64,000 bases of DNA from Cepaea nemoralis (GCA_014155875.1 JACEFZ010017889.1:62001-126000); one strand, 5' to 3'; numbered from the stretch's first letter, positions 1-11,224 are shown. Made by a program: numbers and translations. The notes: generated by a model not told the origin, from the letters alone.

Positions 1-1446
1 GATCTGAAAGTGTATGATGCTAGTGTTCGGGGGCACTTATCTACCCCTTTTCACCGCTCACCAACCCCTTAACAACGAATATCACTAAGCCATACCTACC
101 ACTATTAGTACTAGCCGCCCTCTTTACTTTTTTAAGGTTTTCCTTTATACTATGTAATGGTAGTGCATAAACCACTACAGATCTCTACAGATCACTAATA
201 ACCGCAATAGGAAAACTGGAGCTATTGGCATTACAGCGTAAATTGCGCGTCAGGCAATCTCTCCCGCATTGATCGACACACGATTCACTTGAGTTCTCCT
301 TTGTTAACATATAATGGTGATATAATTAATAGTACCAACTGTCGCCAGCAAACCTAATTCCCAATACACATTATTTCTTTTACTATACACCTGCGGACAA
401 TACTTACTTTTTGGTCACAGATGTTGTAAGCCAAACTTTAACAAGGATACGAAACACGTGACACCAATGTTACTTTAACAGATTCACCACATAGCGGGAT
501 TCGCTTCTCTGGCGCCTATGTTGGGTATAGTTATCAACCAGCCGCGTTATTCGAATCGTCAATGACGCCACCTAGCTCCGTTACATACTCGACCACTGCC
601 ACCCTGGTAGGTTTCGAATCTTTCAAGCGCTATGGCAGCAACTAGACACCACTGTTATACGTTTACGGCTTAGTATACACTTAAAAAGAGCCGCCTAGGG
701 TGGACATCCTTATCGAACCGCGGCGTGAATCGACTCTCAAACGATGCCTACGGCACCACCTATCCCCGTTACACACTCGACCACTGCCACCCTACCCCAC
801 CACACAGTGAGATCCGAACCTGTTGCATGGTAGGGCACCCAAGAGACACCCAAGTTACACATTGGTGATATCCCACTATGACAAACTACACACCCCCTAT
901 GACAACTAGGTACACCCATACGTGATAAACTGGTAACCTTACCAACGAAAAAGCATTGAGATTCGAACTCAACGCCGCCAAATGAGGGGGGTCTATGGTA
1001 CTAACTTAACCTATTATACACCCCAGATACACATTGGCGATACCCCCACACACTCTATCGAATTGGTTATCACACTATCTGCAATGCGACTGTGGTACCA
1101 ACTAACCCCGTGTCTCAATTCATTTATCATTGTTTACATATACCGATGATCTGATTAAAAACGCCACCTATCGCCGATAGGTGTAATTTACAAAACACAT
1201 TATTTCTGGTACGGACAATATCGACTTTTTTGCTGACAGATGGTCGCCTATCTTAACAAATATACGAATACACCAACCCGTAACAGCCTGCGTACACCAA
1301 TCGATTATGCATAAATTATGTTCCCCCACTCCCCTTCTTTGAGCTTACTATTTTATTCCGTCACCTCCCGCACCTCCTTCTTTATTCTTAGTATATGAGG
1401 TATTTTATGCCTCAATGCGAGGGATGGAGACCCTATATACTACTTA
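1..1446. other. Unassigned AC-rich sequence with internal repetition
   Basis: No coding region or known element is recognisable here. The plus strand is rich in A and C. A phrase containing TACTCGACCACTGCCACCCT near 587-606 recurs with small changes near 773-792, and a related CACCTATCGCC phrase recurs near 1165. This suggests an old, degenerate local repeat. The only ORF is a short antisense frame with no recognisable motif. Confidence 0.4.
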
Positions 1447-2180
1447 CGTTGTTATGTCCCTTCTACAAATTTATTGATGGTGGTCAGTCCACCACAACCC
1501 GTTTAGACAGAATTTTTCATAAAAGGGGAGATTAATCAACGCATTACCAGCCTCTTGTTATGCTAATTGATATATGCTATAAGAGACTTTTTTTTTCTTC
1601 GCATATCCTTTACAGGACATTGCTGTCAACATCAGCATCTTTCAGATGATTGTTAATTCTATGCAAGATTACACTCAGTAGTTTGCCATTGCTTTCTGAG
1701 CGACCGGCTCACATACCCCTAAGTTACCGACGAGAAGAGAACCGCTACCGATTCTCGCGCAACGTCACGTTACTTACGAGAGTATACGAGATTACGGAGA
1801 AAGTCGTGTAACCTCTAGACCAGGGGGCCCGGTTATAAGAGACTAAGGAAGTAAATTTAAGAAGTAAAACTGTATGATTTCTTGCCACATGCACAATAAC
1901 AAATTGTTGTTAATACTCGTACATATTGTGAAATGCAATGACCTGGTGCGGGGTGGGGGGGGGGGGGGATGAGGGGGATATTTAGATACATGAAGAATTA
2001 TTTAATCCGGAAAAGGACTACAAAAGGGAAGTTTGCATAATTTTGGATCAAATGAGTGCTGGGGCAGTTAAAGGCTTTGGGACAATCTGAGAAAGAGTTT
2101 TATTAGTGAAACTCTGTGGCAACATATTAACATAATATTCACCCTCTGTAAAGTTAATGCAACATAATAGGTTACTGCCA
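1447..2180 (+). repeat. Composite repeat 'unit R', copy 1
   Basis: This interspersed repeat recurs near 9250-9860, 39100-39515 and 59430-60190. Landmarks shared by the copies are GATGGTGGTCAGTCCACCAC, then AGGGG..GATTAATCAACGCATT, then a stretch with AGTTTGCCATTGC and GTCGTGTAACCTCT. This copy contains a G-run near 1955-1975 and is followed directly by the 3' end of a LINE-A copy, as in the 59-60 kb copy. No protein is evident. It may be the leader of an internally deleted LINE or an unrelated repeat fixed next to it; the sequence alone does not decide. Confidence 0.65.
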
Positions 2181-2870
2181 AAAAAAAGTCCTGGTCTATC
2201 GTGACTGTGTCCTTAGTAACTATTCTTTATGGCAATGAAGCCTGGTCAACTTACTCACACCAAGAGAAACGTTTAAACAGCTTTCATATGCGGTGTCTGC
2301 GAAGAATATTTGGTATTAAGTCTGCCTTTTATTGCCTTTAGTGGCAAGACAAAATCACAAATACTAAAGTATTGGAAAGATCAAGCTGTGTGACGGTTTG
2401 TTTCATGCCCATTCTTCGTAGACTTAGATGGATGGGACACTTTAGGTGGGTGGATTATGGTAGAATACCAAAGAGACATCTTTTTTGGTGAATTACAGAT
2501 AGGTAAGAGATCTCAGGCTCGGCCTCTACTACGATACAAAGATGTGTGTAAGCGGGACATGATTGATACGGGCATTGATAATGCACATTGAGAGCTAGTC
2601 GCCGCTGATCGTCTTGCATGGATGGCAAATATCAGAAATGCAATAAAGACAAAGGAGAACATTATTGCACACCGAGCGTGCGGAAAAGAAGACAGTGCAT
2701 GATGGTGGAAATGTGTTCCCATGCATCCACTGTGGACGAACATTTACAGCGCGAATTGGCCTTATCAGTCACATTTGTCACCGCCATGGGTTGTAGTTAT
2801 TATGTCTTTTTGAAGCACAATGTAACAAACTATCGTCTGTCAAGACGGCAATGTGCCAATGATTGAAATA
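2181..2870 (+). pseudogene. LINE-A 3' fragment (C-terminal part of ORF2), plus strand
   Basis: This is a 5'-truncated, degenerate copy of the C-terminal part of the LINE-A endonuclease/RT protein. The frame is broken by stops and by a short insertion near 2322-2340. Recognisable blocks are YGNEAWSTYSHQEKR, the RRLRW.GH block, a degenerate RSQGRPLLRYKDVCKRD block, and the start of the C-terminal finger. It lies tail to tail with the minus-strand LINE-A copy at 2880-6840, so about 640 bp of the two copies form an inverted repeat with a spacer of only a few tens of bases. It is non-functional. Confidence 0.75.
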
Positions 2871-2965
2871 ATTGAAATATTTCTCAACTTGTCACCATTC
2901 CATTGGCACTTTTCCGTCTTGACAGACGATAGTTTGGTACATTGTGCTTCAAAAAGGCTTAATAA

Positions 2966-3624
2966 CTACGACCCATGGCGGTGGCGAGTGTGGCTGGTGA
3001 GGCCAATTCTTGCTGCAAATGTTTGCCCACAGTAGATGCATGTGAAAACATGGTCATTTCCACCATTGTGCACCATCTTACGTCTCTCACGCTCTGTGTG
3101 TGCTTTATCTGCAATCATTTTCTCCTTTGTCTTTATTCCATTTCTGATAGTTGCCCTCCATGCAACACGTTCAGCGGCGACTTGCTCCCAATGTGCATTA
3201 TCAATGCCTGTATCAATCATGTCCCGCTTACACACATCTTTGTATCGTAGTAGAGGCCGACCCTGAGATCTTCTACCCGTCTGTAATTCACCAAAAAAGA
3301 TGTCCTTTGGTATTCTATCATCATCCATCCTCCTAACATGTCCTATCCATCTAAGTCTACGAAGACTGAGCATGGAATACACCGTCACACAACCTGATCT
3401 TTCAATACTTCAGTATTTGTGATTTTGTCTTGCCACTTAATACCAAGTATTCTTCGCAGACACCGCATATGAAAGCTGTTTAAACGTTTCTCTTGGCGTG
3501 AGTAAGTTGTCCAGGTTTCACTGCCATAAAGAAGAGTATTAAGGACACAGGCTTGGTAGACGAGAACTTTTGTGTTGGCAGTAAGCTTCCTGTTCTCCCA
3601 GACTCTTTTTGCTAACATGTTCAT
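2966..3624 (-). pseudogene. LINE-A ORF2 C-terminus with C2H2-like finger
   Basis: Two frames (3624-3385 and 3388-2966) carry the post-RT region: LLYGSETWTTY, CLRRILGIKW, SLRRLRWIGHVRRMDD, the SQGRPLLRYKDVCKRDM block, and a final FTCIYCGQTF....HTRHRH segment. The last segment has C-x2-C-x12-H-x4-H spacing, a C2H2-type finger at the extreme C-terminus, presumably for nucleic-acid binding. The frame join near 3388 is a mutation. The same finger is present in the 60 kb copy, so it belongs to the family. Confidence 0.8.
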
Positions 3625-3734
3625 TGTTGTTGCTGCCTTGCCAATCCTGATGTTGATTTCCTGATCGAGGGATAATTTGCTATTTACCTCTGTTCCTAGA
3701 TATGTAAAATTGGTCTACTATCTCCAGTTCTGCG

Positions 3735-4800
3735 TCAGTCAATAAAGATTGATGGTACACCATGTGCACCTTGTGACATAATCTGTGTCTTCTTTTTGTT
3801 AATTGTTAAACCAAATTCAGAACAAGCATTGGAGAATGCAGATAGTAGATGTTGTAATTCTTCCTCAGAGTGGGTCGTAATTGCAGCATCATCCGCAAAA
3901 AGCAAATCTCTGATTAGTACCCTCCTAATTTTGGTCTTGGCCTTCAATCTCTGAGCATTATAGAGGCCACCATCTGAGCGTGAGTGAATGTATATACCGG
4001 CATCCTGATCACGAAAGGCATATTTCAGTAGAAGTGAAAAGTGTATCCCAAAGAAGGTGGGGGATAGTACACAACCTTGCTTAACTCCACTCTTGATTTC
4101 AAACTCTTCTGAAGTTGAGCCATCAAACTTGATTATACCCTTCATGCCTGTGTGGAATGATTCCACAATGGACAGAAGAGTTGGTGGGCAGCCAATCTTC
4201 TTTAGTGCTTTGAACAGACCCTCACGACTGACCAAATCGAATGAACTTGTGAGGTCGATGAAGGCAATAAACAGTGGCTGATTTTGTTCCCGGCATTTTT
4301 CTTGCATTTGTCGCAATGAGAATATCATATCAATGGTAGACCGGTTCTGACGGAAGCCGCACTGTGATTCGGGGTAGACTTGATCTCCCAGGACTTGAAG
4401 TCTGCGCAGAACAATTCTAGCAAATACTTTCCCAACAATACACAGAAGTGAGATACCCCTATAGTTGTTACAGTCGCTCCGATCGCCCTTGTTCTTGTAC
4501 AGCGTTATGATGTTTGAATCTTTGAAATCCTGTGGGACTTGTCCTTCTCGCCAGCATAGCTCTATTAGCTGGTGGATCTGTAGAGTGAGTGTGTCTTGCC
4601 CACTCCTGATTACCTCTATTGGAATCCCATCCTTACCTGGAGCCTTACCAGACGCAAGATCATTTATAGCACACTTAACTTCTGTTATGGTGGGAAGTGT
4701 GTCCAGGTGGTAAAGAGTTGGCAGGGCCTCTATGGCGTTGGGGGCATCATCCGCTAGCTTGGTCTCACTTGAGTAAAGCTCTAAATAGTGCTCGACCCAT
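3735..4800 (-). pseudogene. LINE-A reverse transcriptase domain
   Basis: RT core of the minus-strand LINE-A copy. Motifs in order are ALYKNKGD.S.CNNYRGISLL-like fingers (near 4490-4440), CGFRQNRST (4370-4340), FIDLTSSFD (motif A, usually FIDLTKAFD in this family), KQGCVLSPTFF (motif B), and FADDAAITTHSEEEL (motif C, near 3900). The catalytic FADD box is intact. The frame restarts after the 4801 frameshift and is interrupted again near 3735, where the 3624-3385 frame takes over. Confidence 0.82.
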
Positions 4801-6110
4801 CTATCCTATCTGCTGTTTCTTATCAGTGATGATTTCTCCAGTCAAGGTTTTCAGCGGTGCACTTCTTTTGATCATCGGACCACAGGCTTTCTTTATCCCT
4901 TCATACATGCTTCTGATGTTTACCTTATCACTTGAGATTTGAATGGACTCACATAACTTGATCCAATAGTCATTCGCACACTGCCTGGCAGCCTTTTGCA
5001 CATCCTTCCTAGCTTGCTTCAGCTCACTCAGAGTGTTACGCGTTGGCCTTTCGTTGTTTCTTAAGAGAGCTATCTTATTTTTATCTATCAAGGGCTGCAG
5101 TATCTGGCTGTTTGCCGCAAACCAGTCCTGCCTCTTATGATCCACAGTGCAGTAAACCCCTTTATAAATAGTTTCCTTAAGTTTACTCCATTTATCATTT
5201 ACTGTAAAATGTTCTGATATATCAGTGAAAGCGTCTTGAAGTTGCTGTTGAAATTCAAAGCACTTTCCAGGATCGTGAGTGTTAATAATATTACTCCTGG
5301 GGCTAGATTTGTGTTTAGCTGTGTAGATTCTCTTTGGTCTCAGTCTAACACTTGCAACAACCAAAGAATGATCTGTATCACAGTCAGCACTGTGGTAACT
5401 TCGAGTTAATGATGTATGGTTCAGATGTTGTCTCCGTGTGATAATGAAGTCCAGCTGATGCCAATGGCCGGATCTTGGATGTTTCCATGTGACCTTATGC
5501 AGCTCTTTTGTTTGAAAAAATGAGTTTCTAATACATAGGTCATTTCTAGTGCAATGCTCCAGCAGCCTTTGCCCATTATCATTCATGCGACCGATGTTGT
5601 ATTTTCCAAGGCACACTGGCCATGAACTCGAGTCCTTGCCCACACGAGCATTGAAATAACCGAGCATATAAATGTAGTCGGATTTTGGAACTGCTTTGAT
5701 CACAGAGTATAGCTGCTCATAGAACGTATCCTTCACATCACCAGAGGAAGCGAGTGTCGGTGCATATGCAGTGATAATGGTGGCAAATCCACAAGAGGTT
5801 GCCAAGCGCAGGGATAATAATCTTTCATTTCCTCCAGCTGGGATAACAATCATTCCCAGTAGCGAATTCTTCACTGCAAAGCCCACACCCTGTTGCCTTT
5901 TTTCTGCCTGCCCTCTACCCTTCCAAAAAAAAAGGTGTAATTGTTTTCCCTGAGTGACCCTTCCTCAGCGAGGCGAATCTCCTGCAGGCCAGCAATATCA
6001 ATGTTAAGACAATTGAGTTCAGCATCAATCACAGCCGTTTTTCTCACATCGTCAATATTTGTCAAGTCAGTGGAAAATCATGGACACATAGTTCTTACGT
6101 TCCAGGTTCC
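4801..6110 (-). pseudogene. LINE-A APE-type endonuclease domain and linker
   Basis: The endonuclease nicks target DNA to prime reverse transcription. Visible motifs are TWNVRTMCP at the N-terminus (about 6100), GLQEIRLAEEG (catalytic Glu motif), ITAYAP, LGYFNARVG where GDFNA is expected, and DTDHSLV (catalytic His motif). The coding frame is split at about 5871-5886 and has a stop just after the N-terminal motif. The tyrosine in LGYFNA replaces an aspartate that is normally required in this nuclease family. A one-base insertion near 4801 ends the linker and shifts the downstream RT out of frame. Confidence 0.8.
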
Positions 6111-6879
6111 AAGCCGTAGCTTGAGGTTTCTATTATTCTTTTTATTAGTACCTAGTGCATTGATTTTACAGCCTGCGATTCAGATTTTGTCCTAGCCCCA
6201 AGCACCCATTGAAGCAGGCAGGCTGTGGCGGATCAGCACCCAAATGGCCGGGGGCTGCCCAGCTTGAGGCGGGCGGTAGCTGATCAGTGACACCTGTAGG
6301 TGTCTCCCACCGTCAGAGGCAACGCGTGGCGCCCCATGTCTACGCCACTTGACAAGGACTTATAACCCGTAACAGTTGCCTCTCGCTTTGATTCCGAGAC
6401 CGGTTAAGACCAGGGATGGAGTTATTACCTCTCCATAGCACAAAGCCTGGGCTAAAATAAAGAAACCATGTGTTGCCCATGCAGCATGATCCCTCTCTCG
6501 GCCTGCCTAGTTCACTCCAGAGGAAAGTTAACACCTATACATCTGGAACAAGACAAGCTGCAGAAGCTGCCGGATCAGCAAAGCAATGCTCTAACTGTCC
6601 GCCTGTCGGAGCTTCGATCCTAGACCAGCTGCCAACCAAGGCTTAGGGCCTGGTCTGCCCTGCCATGACTTATTTTGTCTTTGGGTTGCATTTCCTCGCA
6701 CCAGGATAAGGTTTGTACCCTCCTCCGCCCGAAGCCGTTGGCACAGTGTGAGGGTGTCGGGTTTGGTAAGCGCCGCCCAACATTCGGCGCTGACAGAAAG
6801 CAGGTAGTACCGACTACTGTCATACGGTAGCTCAGTCATACCTGACTAAGACCTGACAGACAACTTGCCACATATAACA

Positions 6880-7545
6880 TTCAAATGAGGTAAACATTTC
6901 TTGTCAATAACTTCATTTCTTTGAACATTACGTCATCTCCTCCAGTCTTATGATATTGATCTATTCTGGTACAAGAATCTTGTATATATTGGCTTTTTTC
7001 CTTTCTTGTGTTCTTTCTTATTTCTCGAGTTACAGATTTATACTTCATCCTGCTGTTATCGAATTCACCCCCTTTCTGTTTCAGTTCTCTTCTTTGTTTT
7101 ATTAATTCTAACGTGTCTGATGTAATCCGTGGCTTGTGTTGCTTTATCTTGGTCGGAATTTAATATGTGGCTGCAGTTATCAAGATATCTCTAGCTTGCA
7201 CGGCCAATTCACCAGGTGTCATTACCTCTTGTATGGTGATCGAGTGAAAGTGGTGAAACATGACGACCCATGCTTACCGACATGGTACTTGATGGATGGA
7301 TTACTAGGCGAACACCAACTCCGATTTCAGTTTTTGCCTATTTTTTTTTTTTTAACGGCTCGCGGTTCCCCAGATGATAGAGCAACACTCTGAGCCCTCT
7401 GCCCACCCCCCCCCCCCCACCTGCTGGTTTTGCTGGGAAATCTTAGTCCGCACTATGTGCCTTTTAGCCCATGGTGGTCCACTGCCAGTATTGGTGGACG
7501 GTGAGTTAAGTTAGGTAGTTGGTGACCATCTCTTTACTTTAGCCA
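6880..7545 (-). pseudogene. LINE-C fragment (endonuclease-RT linker), antisense
   Basis: This matches the region upstream of the RT in the LINE-C copy at 57371-58420. It contains the reverse complement of the MKYKSL..EIR block and of the sequence around LLTRNVQPQLN. It then continues into the shared linker whose landmarks are TGATCGAGTGAAAGTGG and the ACTATGTGCC..GGTAGTTGGTGACC segment. The frame is broken. Similar fragments lie at 24421-24924, interrupted there by Gmr-3, and at 60890-61074. Confidence 0.65.
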
Positions 7546-7549
7546 GACC

Positions 7550-8515
7550 ATCCATTCATCATGTGCCATGCCGATAAGCGTGGGCCGTCATGTTTTGTCA
7601 TCTCACTCGATCACCAGAGTCGTGGATCATCTCCATGTTCCTTCTCGACCATGCCACGTGGCCAAGCCATCCAGGTATTTACTTCTCGATCTTTCCCTTG
7701 GTCTCCAGTTGTCTTCGATCTTGCCAGTTGTCACCAAGTTCTCCAAGTCATTTCTTCTCATAACATGCCCCAAAAATGCTGACCGTCTACGTCTAATGAC
7801 TCTAATCAGTTTACGATCTTCATTTGTTTCTTGAAGGGCTTGTTCATTGGTTTTTCTGTCTGTCCATGGTATTCTTTGCATTTTCCTCATAAACCACATT
7901 TCCACAGCCATCAGATGTTTTTCAGCTTGACTGCTTATTGTCCATGCTTCACATCCATACAAAAGTACAGGTTCTATGTAGCACCTCAACACTCTTTTTC
8001 TCGTTTCAATTGATATTTTTTCATTGGTCAGTATGTTGTTCATCTTGCAAAAGGCTATATTCGCAATGACAATTCTTGTTCTAATCTCTTCAAGGCATCT
8101 CCAATCAGATGTTATGACTGTTCCGAGATAACTGTAGCGATTAACTTGCTTAAGAATATGCCCATTTGCTCGTATATCACATTGTGGCATTTCCTTCTTC
8201 CCAGTGACGACAATAATCTGTGTCTTCTTACTATTCAATTCTATTATTCAATTCTTATAACCCTAGTTGCTCACTGTGTGCAACAACCGCATCTACTAAA
8301 TGTTGCAGGTCATGTTGATTGTCTGCAATCAAGACTGTATCATCTACATATCTAATGTTATTGACGTATCTTCCCCCAATGTTGATTCCTTCCACATCTT
8401 CTATATTTCTGAAAATATTTTCACTGTACAGGGAAAACAGATCTAGGAGACATTACACATCCCTGTCCCACACCTCTTTTAATACGCTGATATTGACCTA
8501 CATCGTTAGCCAGAC
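7550..8515 (-). pseudogene. LINE-B fragment: RT motif C to C-terminus
   Basis: The minus strand encodes the later part of a LINE ORF2. Upstream of 8238, in broken frame, are GQGCVMSP and RYVDDTVLIADN (RT motif C, YVDD). The 8238-7627 frame then gives NSKKTQI, YSYLGTVITSDWRCLEEI, RKRVLRCYIEPVLLYGCEAW, HLMAVEMWFMRKMQRIPW and a degenerate RPR...SKYLDGLATW tail. The fragment ends at a CATCCATTCATC stretch, which is also the 3' boundary of the 42.75 kb copy. The 5' truncation lies next to the U2-like sequence at 8521. Confidence 0.8.
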
Positions 8516-8520
8516 CAAAC

Positions 8521-8556
8521 GCAGATAAATCTACACTTGATATTAGCCAAATGCCG
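8521..8556 (-). other. U2 snRNA-like fragment in repeat linker, copy 1
   Basis: The minus strand reads TTTGGCTAATATCAAGTGTAG, one base different from TTTGGCTAAGATCAAGTGTAG, a segment of the conserved 5' end of spliceosomal U2 snRNA that I recall. A closer match is at 58433-58453. Only about 30 nt resemble U2, so this is not a functional snRNA gene. It sits between a 5'-truncated LINE-B fragment and the shared linker ending AAAGTCAAGAACGGCC. Confidence 0.5.
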
Positions 8557-8851
8557 CTCACAGATATATAGTTATTTGCAAATTACGTCCCAAAGTCAAG
8601 AACGGCCAAAAACACATAAACCCTTCTATAGATATCAGTGCCATTGAAAGAATAAAACATAGAATGTAATATCGTGGAGAAATATCAAAGTCCGTTATAA
8701 AATTCTCACATTTATAAAATTATGTCAACTTTTTAACACAATCTTGGAAATTTTCTAAACGTTTTACATGATTTTTATGCGAAATATATATTTCGCTAAT
8801 TGCTAAGAAAATTCCATAACACACTAAGAGAAATACCACCATTATTTAAAT

Positions 8852-9222
8852 CAGTGGTTCTCAACCGGTGGGGAGCACCCCCCCCCCCCCCCCCCGCCTG
8901 GGATTTCCAGGGGGGGGGGGAATGAAGATTATTTCAAGATCGCGTTAATACAAGAATCGATTACTTGATCTTCTTTTTCCCTTCATACTTTACGGTTCTG
9001 ACGACCGTCTCTCCCTTCTAAAATTCATTTTATAAAGTGAGTAGACGCACAAATCACGCTTTATGCGGACGTCTAGAGTGTTTTAGTATGTGCTTCCATT
9101 ATTACGTATACTGTGTAGGGGTGGGAGGGGGAATTTTTAGGTAGGAAATACGGAAGGGGGGAATGGCGTTCTGAAAATATGGTGAAGGGGGGCACGGGCC
9201 AAAAATAGGTTGAGAACCACTG
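8852..9222. mobile_element. Non-autonomous hAT element (MITE)
   Basis: The 371-bp element starts CAGTGGTTCTCAACC and ends GGTTGAGAACCACTG, perfect 15-bp terminal inverted repeats of a kind widespread in animal hAT elements. It is flanked by an exact 8-bp duplication, ATTTAAAT, at 8844-8851 and 9223-9230; 8 bp is the hAT signature. The interior has C-runs and G-runs and no transposase coding, so it would need an enzyme supplied in trans. It interrupts the linker that leads into unit R. Confidence 0.93.
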
Positions 9223-9230
9223 ATTTAAAT

Positions 9231-9860
9231 CACATCATACATTTAATTTACTTTGAGTATATTCCCTTGAAATAACCGGTATGTTGTTATGATCCTTTCT
9301 AAAATTTTAATGATGGTGGTCTGTCCACCACAGCCCGTTTAGACAGAATTGTTCATAAAAGGGGTGATTAATCAACGCATTGCTAGCCTCTTGTTATGCT
9401 AATTGATATATGCTATAAGAAACTAAGGAAGTAAATATAAGAAGTAAAATTTTATGATTTCTCGCCACATGCATAATAACAAATCGTAGTTATTACTCGT
9501 ACATATTGTGAAATGCGATGGCCAGGTGCAAGAGAAAAAAATATTTAGATACGTAGAGAATCATTTAATCCGGAAGGAAGGTCTACAAAAGGGGAGGTGA
9601 ACTTTACATAGGGTGAATATTACATTGTTTATTATGTTATTATGTTGCCACGGAGTTTCACTAATAATGTAATAATACTCTTTCTGAGATTGCCCGAAAA
9701 CTCTTTAACAGCCCCAGCACTCATTTGATCCCAAATTATGTGTTATTTTGGATCATATGAGTGCTGGGGCGGTTAAAGGATTTCGGACAATCTCAGAAAA
9801 AGTATTATTAATGAAACTCCGTGGCAACATTTTAAAATAATATAATATTCACCCTCTGTA
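9231..9860 (+). repeat. Composite repeat 'unit R', copy 2
   Basis: This continues the linker that starts at about 8590 (ACGGCCAAAAACAC..AACATAGAATGTAATATCGTGG) and resumes after the hAT insertion. The unit R landmarks are present: GATGGTGGTCTGTCCACCAC, AAAAGGGGTGATTAATCAAC, and CTTGTTATGCTAATTGATAT. The central part found in copies 1 and 4, from the TTCGCATATCC block to the GTCGTGTAACCTCT block, is deleted. The 3' part carries an extra inverted duplication, listed separately. Confidence 0.65.
9605..9855. repeat. Large imperfect palindrome
   Basis: The segment around GAGTGCTGGGGCGGTTAAAG (near 9760) is present in inverted form just upstream (CTCTTTAACAGCCCCAGCACTC, near 9708). Both arms continue outward through the TTTCTGAGATTG and GTGGCAACAT blocks to GGTGAATATTA. 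Arms of roughly 110 bp are separated by only a few bases near 9738. Other unit R copies have only the right arm, so this copy gained an inverted duplication. Confidence 0.8.
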
Positions 9861-10009
9861 AAGTTCATGCAACATAAAAGGTAAATACAAAACTTGGACC
9901 GGCAATATTTTCAGACACAGCACAGTCATTAAAAATAGTGGCACCTTGCCGTCTTTACAGACGAAAATATGTCGTTTGGAACTAGAGCTGGAATTCCATC
10001 GCACAAAGT

Positions 10010-10235
10010 CTGGGCTTGGATTCAGAGAACATGTGTTGCCCATGCAGCATGATCCCTCTCTTGGCCTTGTCTTGTTTTCTCCAGAGGACAGGACAACCAG
10101 TACGTCTGGAACAAGGTAGGCTGCAGATGCTGGCTGCTCAGCATCAAACCTCCAAGAGGAGGAGGTACGTAGCGGTCAGGCTCTTGCATCTAGGGGATTT
10201 GACTTAGAGGCGGTCAGCTATTAGCGAACAGCTGA
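10010..10235 (-). repeat. Fragment of LINE-A 5' leader
   Basis: The sequence matches, in the same orientation, the region at about 6430-6620 upstream of the LINE-A endonuclease. Shared phrases are CATGTGTTGCCCATGCAGCA, TGATCCCTCTCT and CTCCAGAGGA, followed by a CTGGAACAAG block. No coding sequence is present. It ends just before the mariner element at 10242. Confidence 0.6.
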
Positions 10236-10241
10236 CAGTAC

Positions 10242-11144
10242 ACAAGGGACTTCTCATAAGTCTTTAGCCTGACCTGAAATTTGGCACATGTATAGCTCAT
10301 TCAATTGGTTATGGACATATGTATTATGAATGTCCCACCTCAACTGGCTTTCCCGATGTTGTGCATGGCACAACACACCCTAGTGACCAGATCTGCACAT
10401 CCAACGGTTTGTCAGAACAATGGAGAAATCAGACGCCAGGACTGTGATAAAATTCTTGATGTTACAGGGTAAAACATATACAGAAATACACAGGGAGATG
10501 GGACCAGTGTTTGAGGAAGTCTGTCCTTCGTATGCTTCTATAAAAAATTGGTGTTTGCAGTTTAAGTGTGGCCGTTCCTAAGTTGCAGATCTGCCAAGAC
10601 CAGGACGACCGTCCTCAGAGTGCAATGATGCAAATCCTGCAAAAGTGAAGAAAATCATAGACCAGGATAGGAAAATGACAATTGCAGAGATATCGGGTTC
10701 AGCAAAACTGAGTAAGAGTACAGTTTTTACAATTTTACACAACAGACTGAACATGAGAAAAGTGTGTGCCCCGCGCCTGCTGACATGTAAACAGAAACAA
10801 ACACGGGTTGATTGTCGTGGCCAGTTGCTCAACATGTGGCGGTCGAAAAACATCTAAAAGACCAATGGGACGGTAGATGAGACTTGGATTCACCAAATCG
10901 TACAAAAACAGCTGAAAGGAAATCGTCTTCACAGTGACGAAGATGTCATACTGGCTTGTGATAACTGCTTTAGTTCGAAAAATAGGTTGTTTTATTCTGA
11001 AGGTCTTTTCAAAGTCACGCAGATATGGCAGAAATGGATACATTCAGGTGGTGGCCACATTGAGAAGGAATAAGCACTGTGCCAAATTTAAATTTTCCCC
11101 GCCTCATCCTTCATGGTCAGGCTAAAGACTTATGAGAAGCACCT

Positions 11145-11146
<2 letters not shown>
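10242..11146 (+). mobile_element. Internally deleted mariner-like DNA transposon
   Basis: The ends are inverted repeats of about 30 bp. The left end contains CTTCTCATAAGTCTTTAGCC and the right end ends in the reverse complement, GGCTAAAGACTTATGAGAAG. Outer bases are ACAAGG and CCTTGT, next to TA dinucleotides as expected for Tc1/mariner insertion. The right end abuts a TA microsatellite. The transposase inside is broken and lacks its catalytic core, so the copy is dead. Confidence 0.85.
10420..11073 (+). pseudogene. Mariner transposase remnant
   Basis: The frame from ATG at 10420 encodes the N-terminal helix-turn-helix DNA-binding region (FKCGRS then a stop, then DLPRPGRPSS), and a second HTH-like part with STVFTILHNRLNM.KVCAPRLL. 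After a stop near 10856 only DETWIH, the first catalytic Asp block, remains. The sequence then jumps to the C-terminal block near 10912-11070 (HSDEDVI.A.DNCF, then a WQKWIHSGGG-like end in another frame). The second and third catalytic Asp blocks are deleted. The best parallel is the SETMAR/mariner family. Confidence 0.8.

Positions 11147-11221
<75 letters not shown>
11147..11221. repeat. (TA)n microsatellite
   Basis: A pure TA dinucleotide tract of about 75 bp lies directly at the right end of the mariner element, perhaps grown from its TA target duplication. An apparent ORF across it is an artefact. Confidence 0.97.
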
Positions 11222-11223
<2 letters not shown>

Positions 11224-11224
11224 C

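Larger units (their letters stand above)
2880..6840 (-). mobile_element. LINE-A non-LTR retrotransposon, near full-length but broken
   Basis: Read on the minus strand, this shows in order a GC-rich 5' leader (about 6840-6110), an APE-type endonuclease (about 6110-5300), a linker, a reverse transcriptase (about 4800-3735), and a C-terminal region ending in a C2H2-type finger (3388-2966). That architecture is the ORF2 of an RTE/CR1-like LINE; I did not assign the clade. At least one in-frame stop lies just after the start (TWNVRTMCP then stop), and frameshifts lie near 4801 and between 3735 and 3385. Four other fragments of this family are in the window, and the 62.5-64.0 kb copy has an open RT frame. 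Confidence 0.85.
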
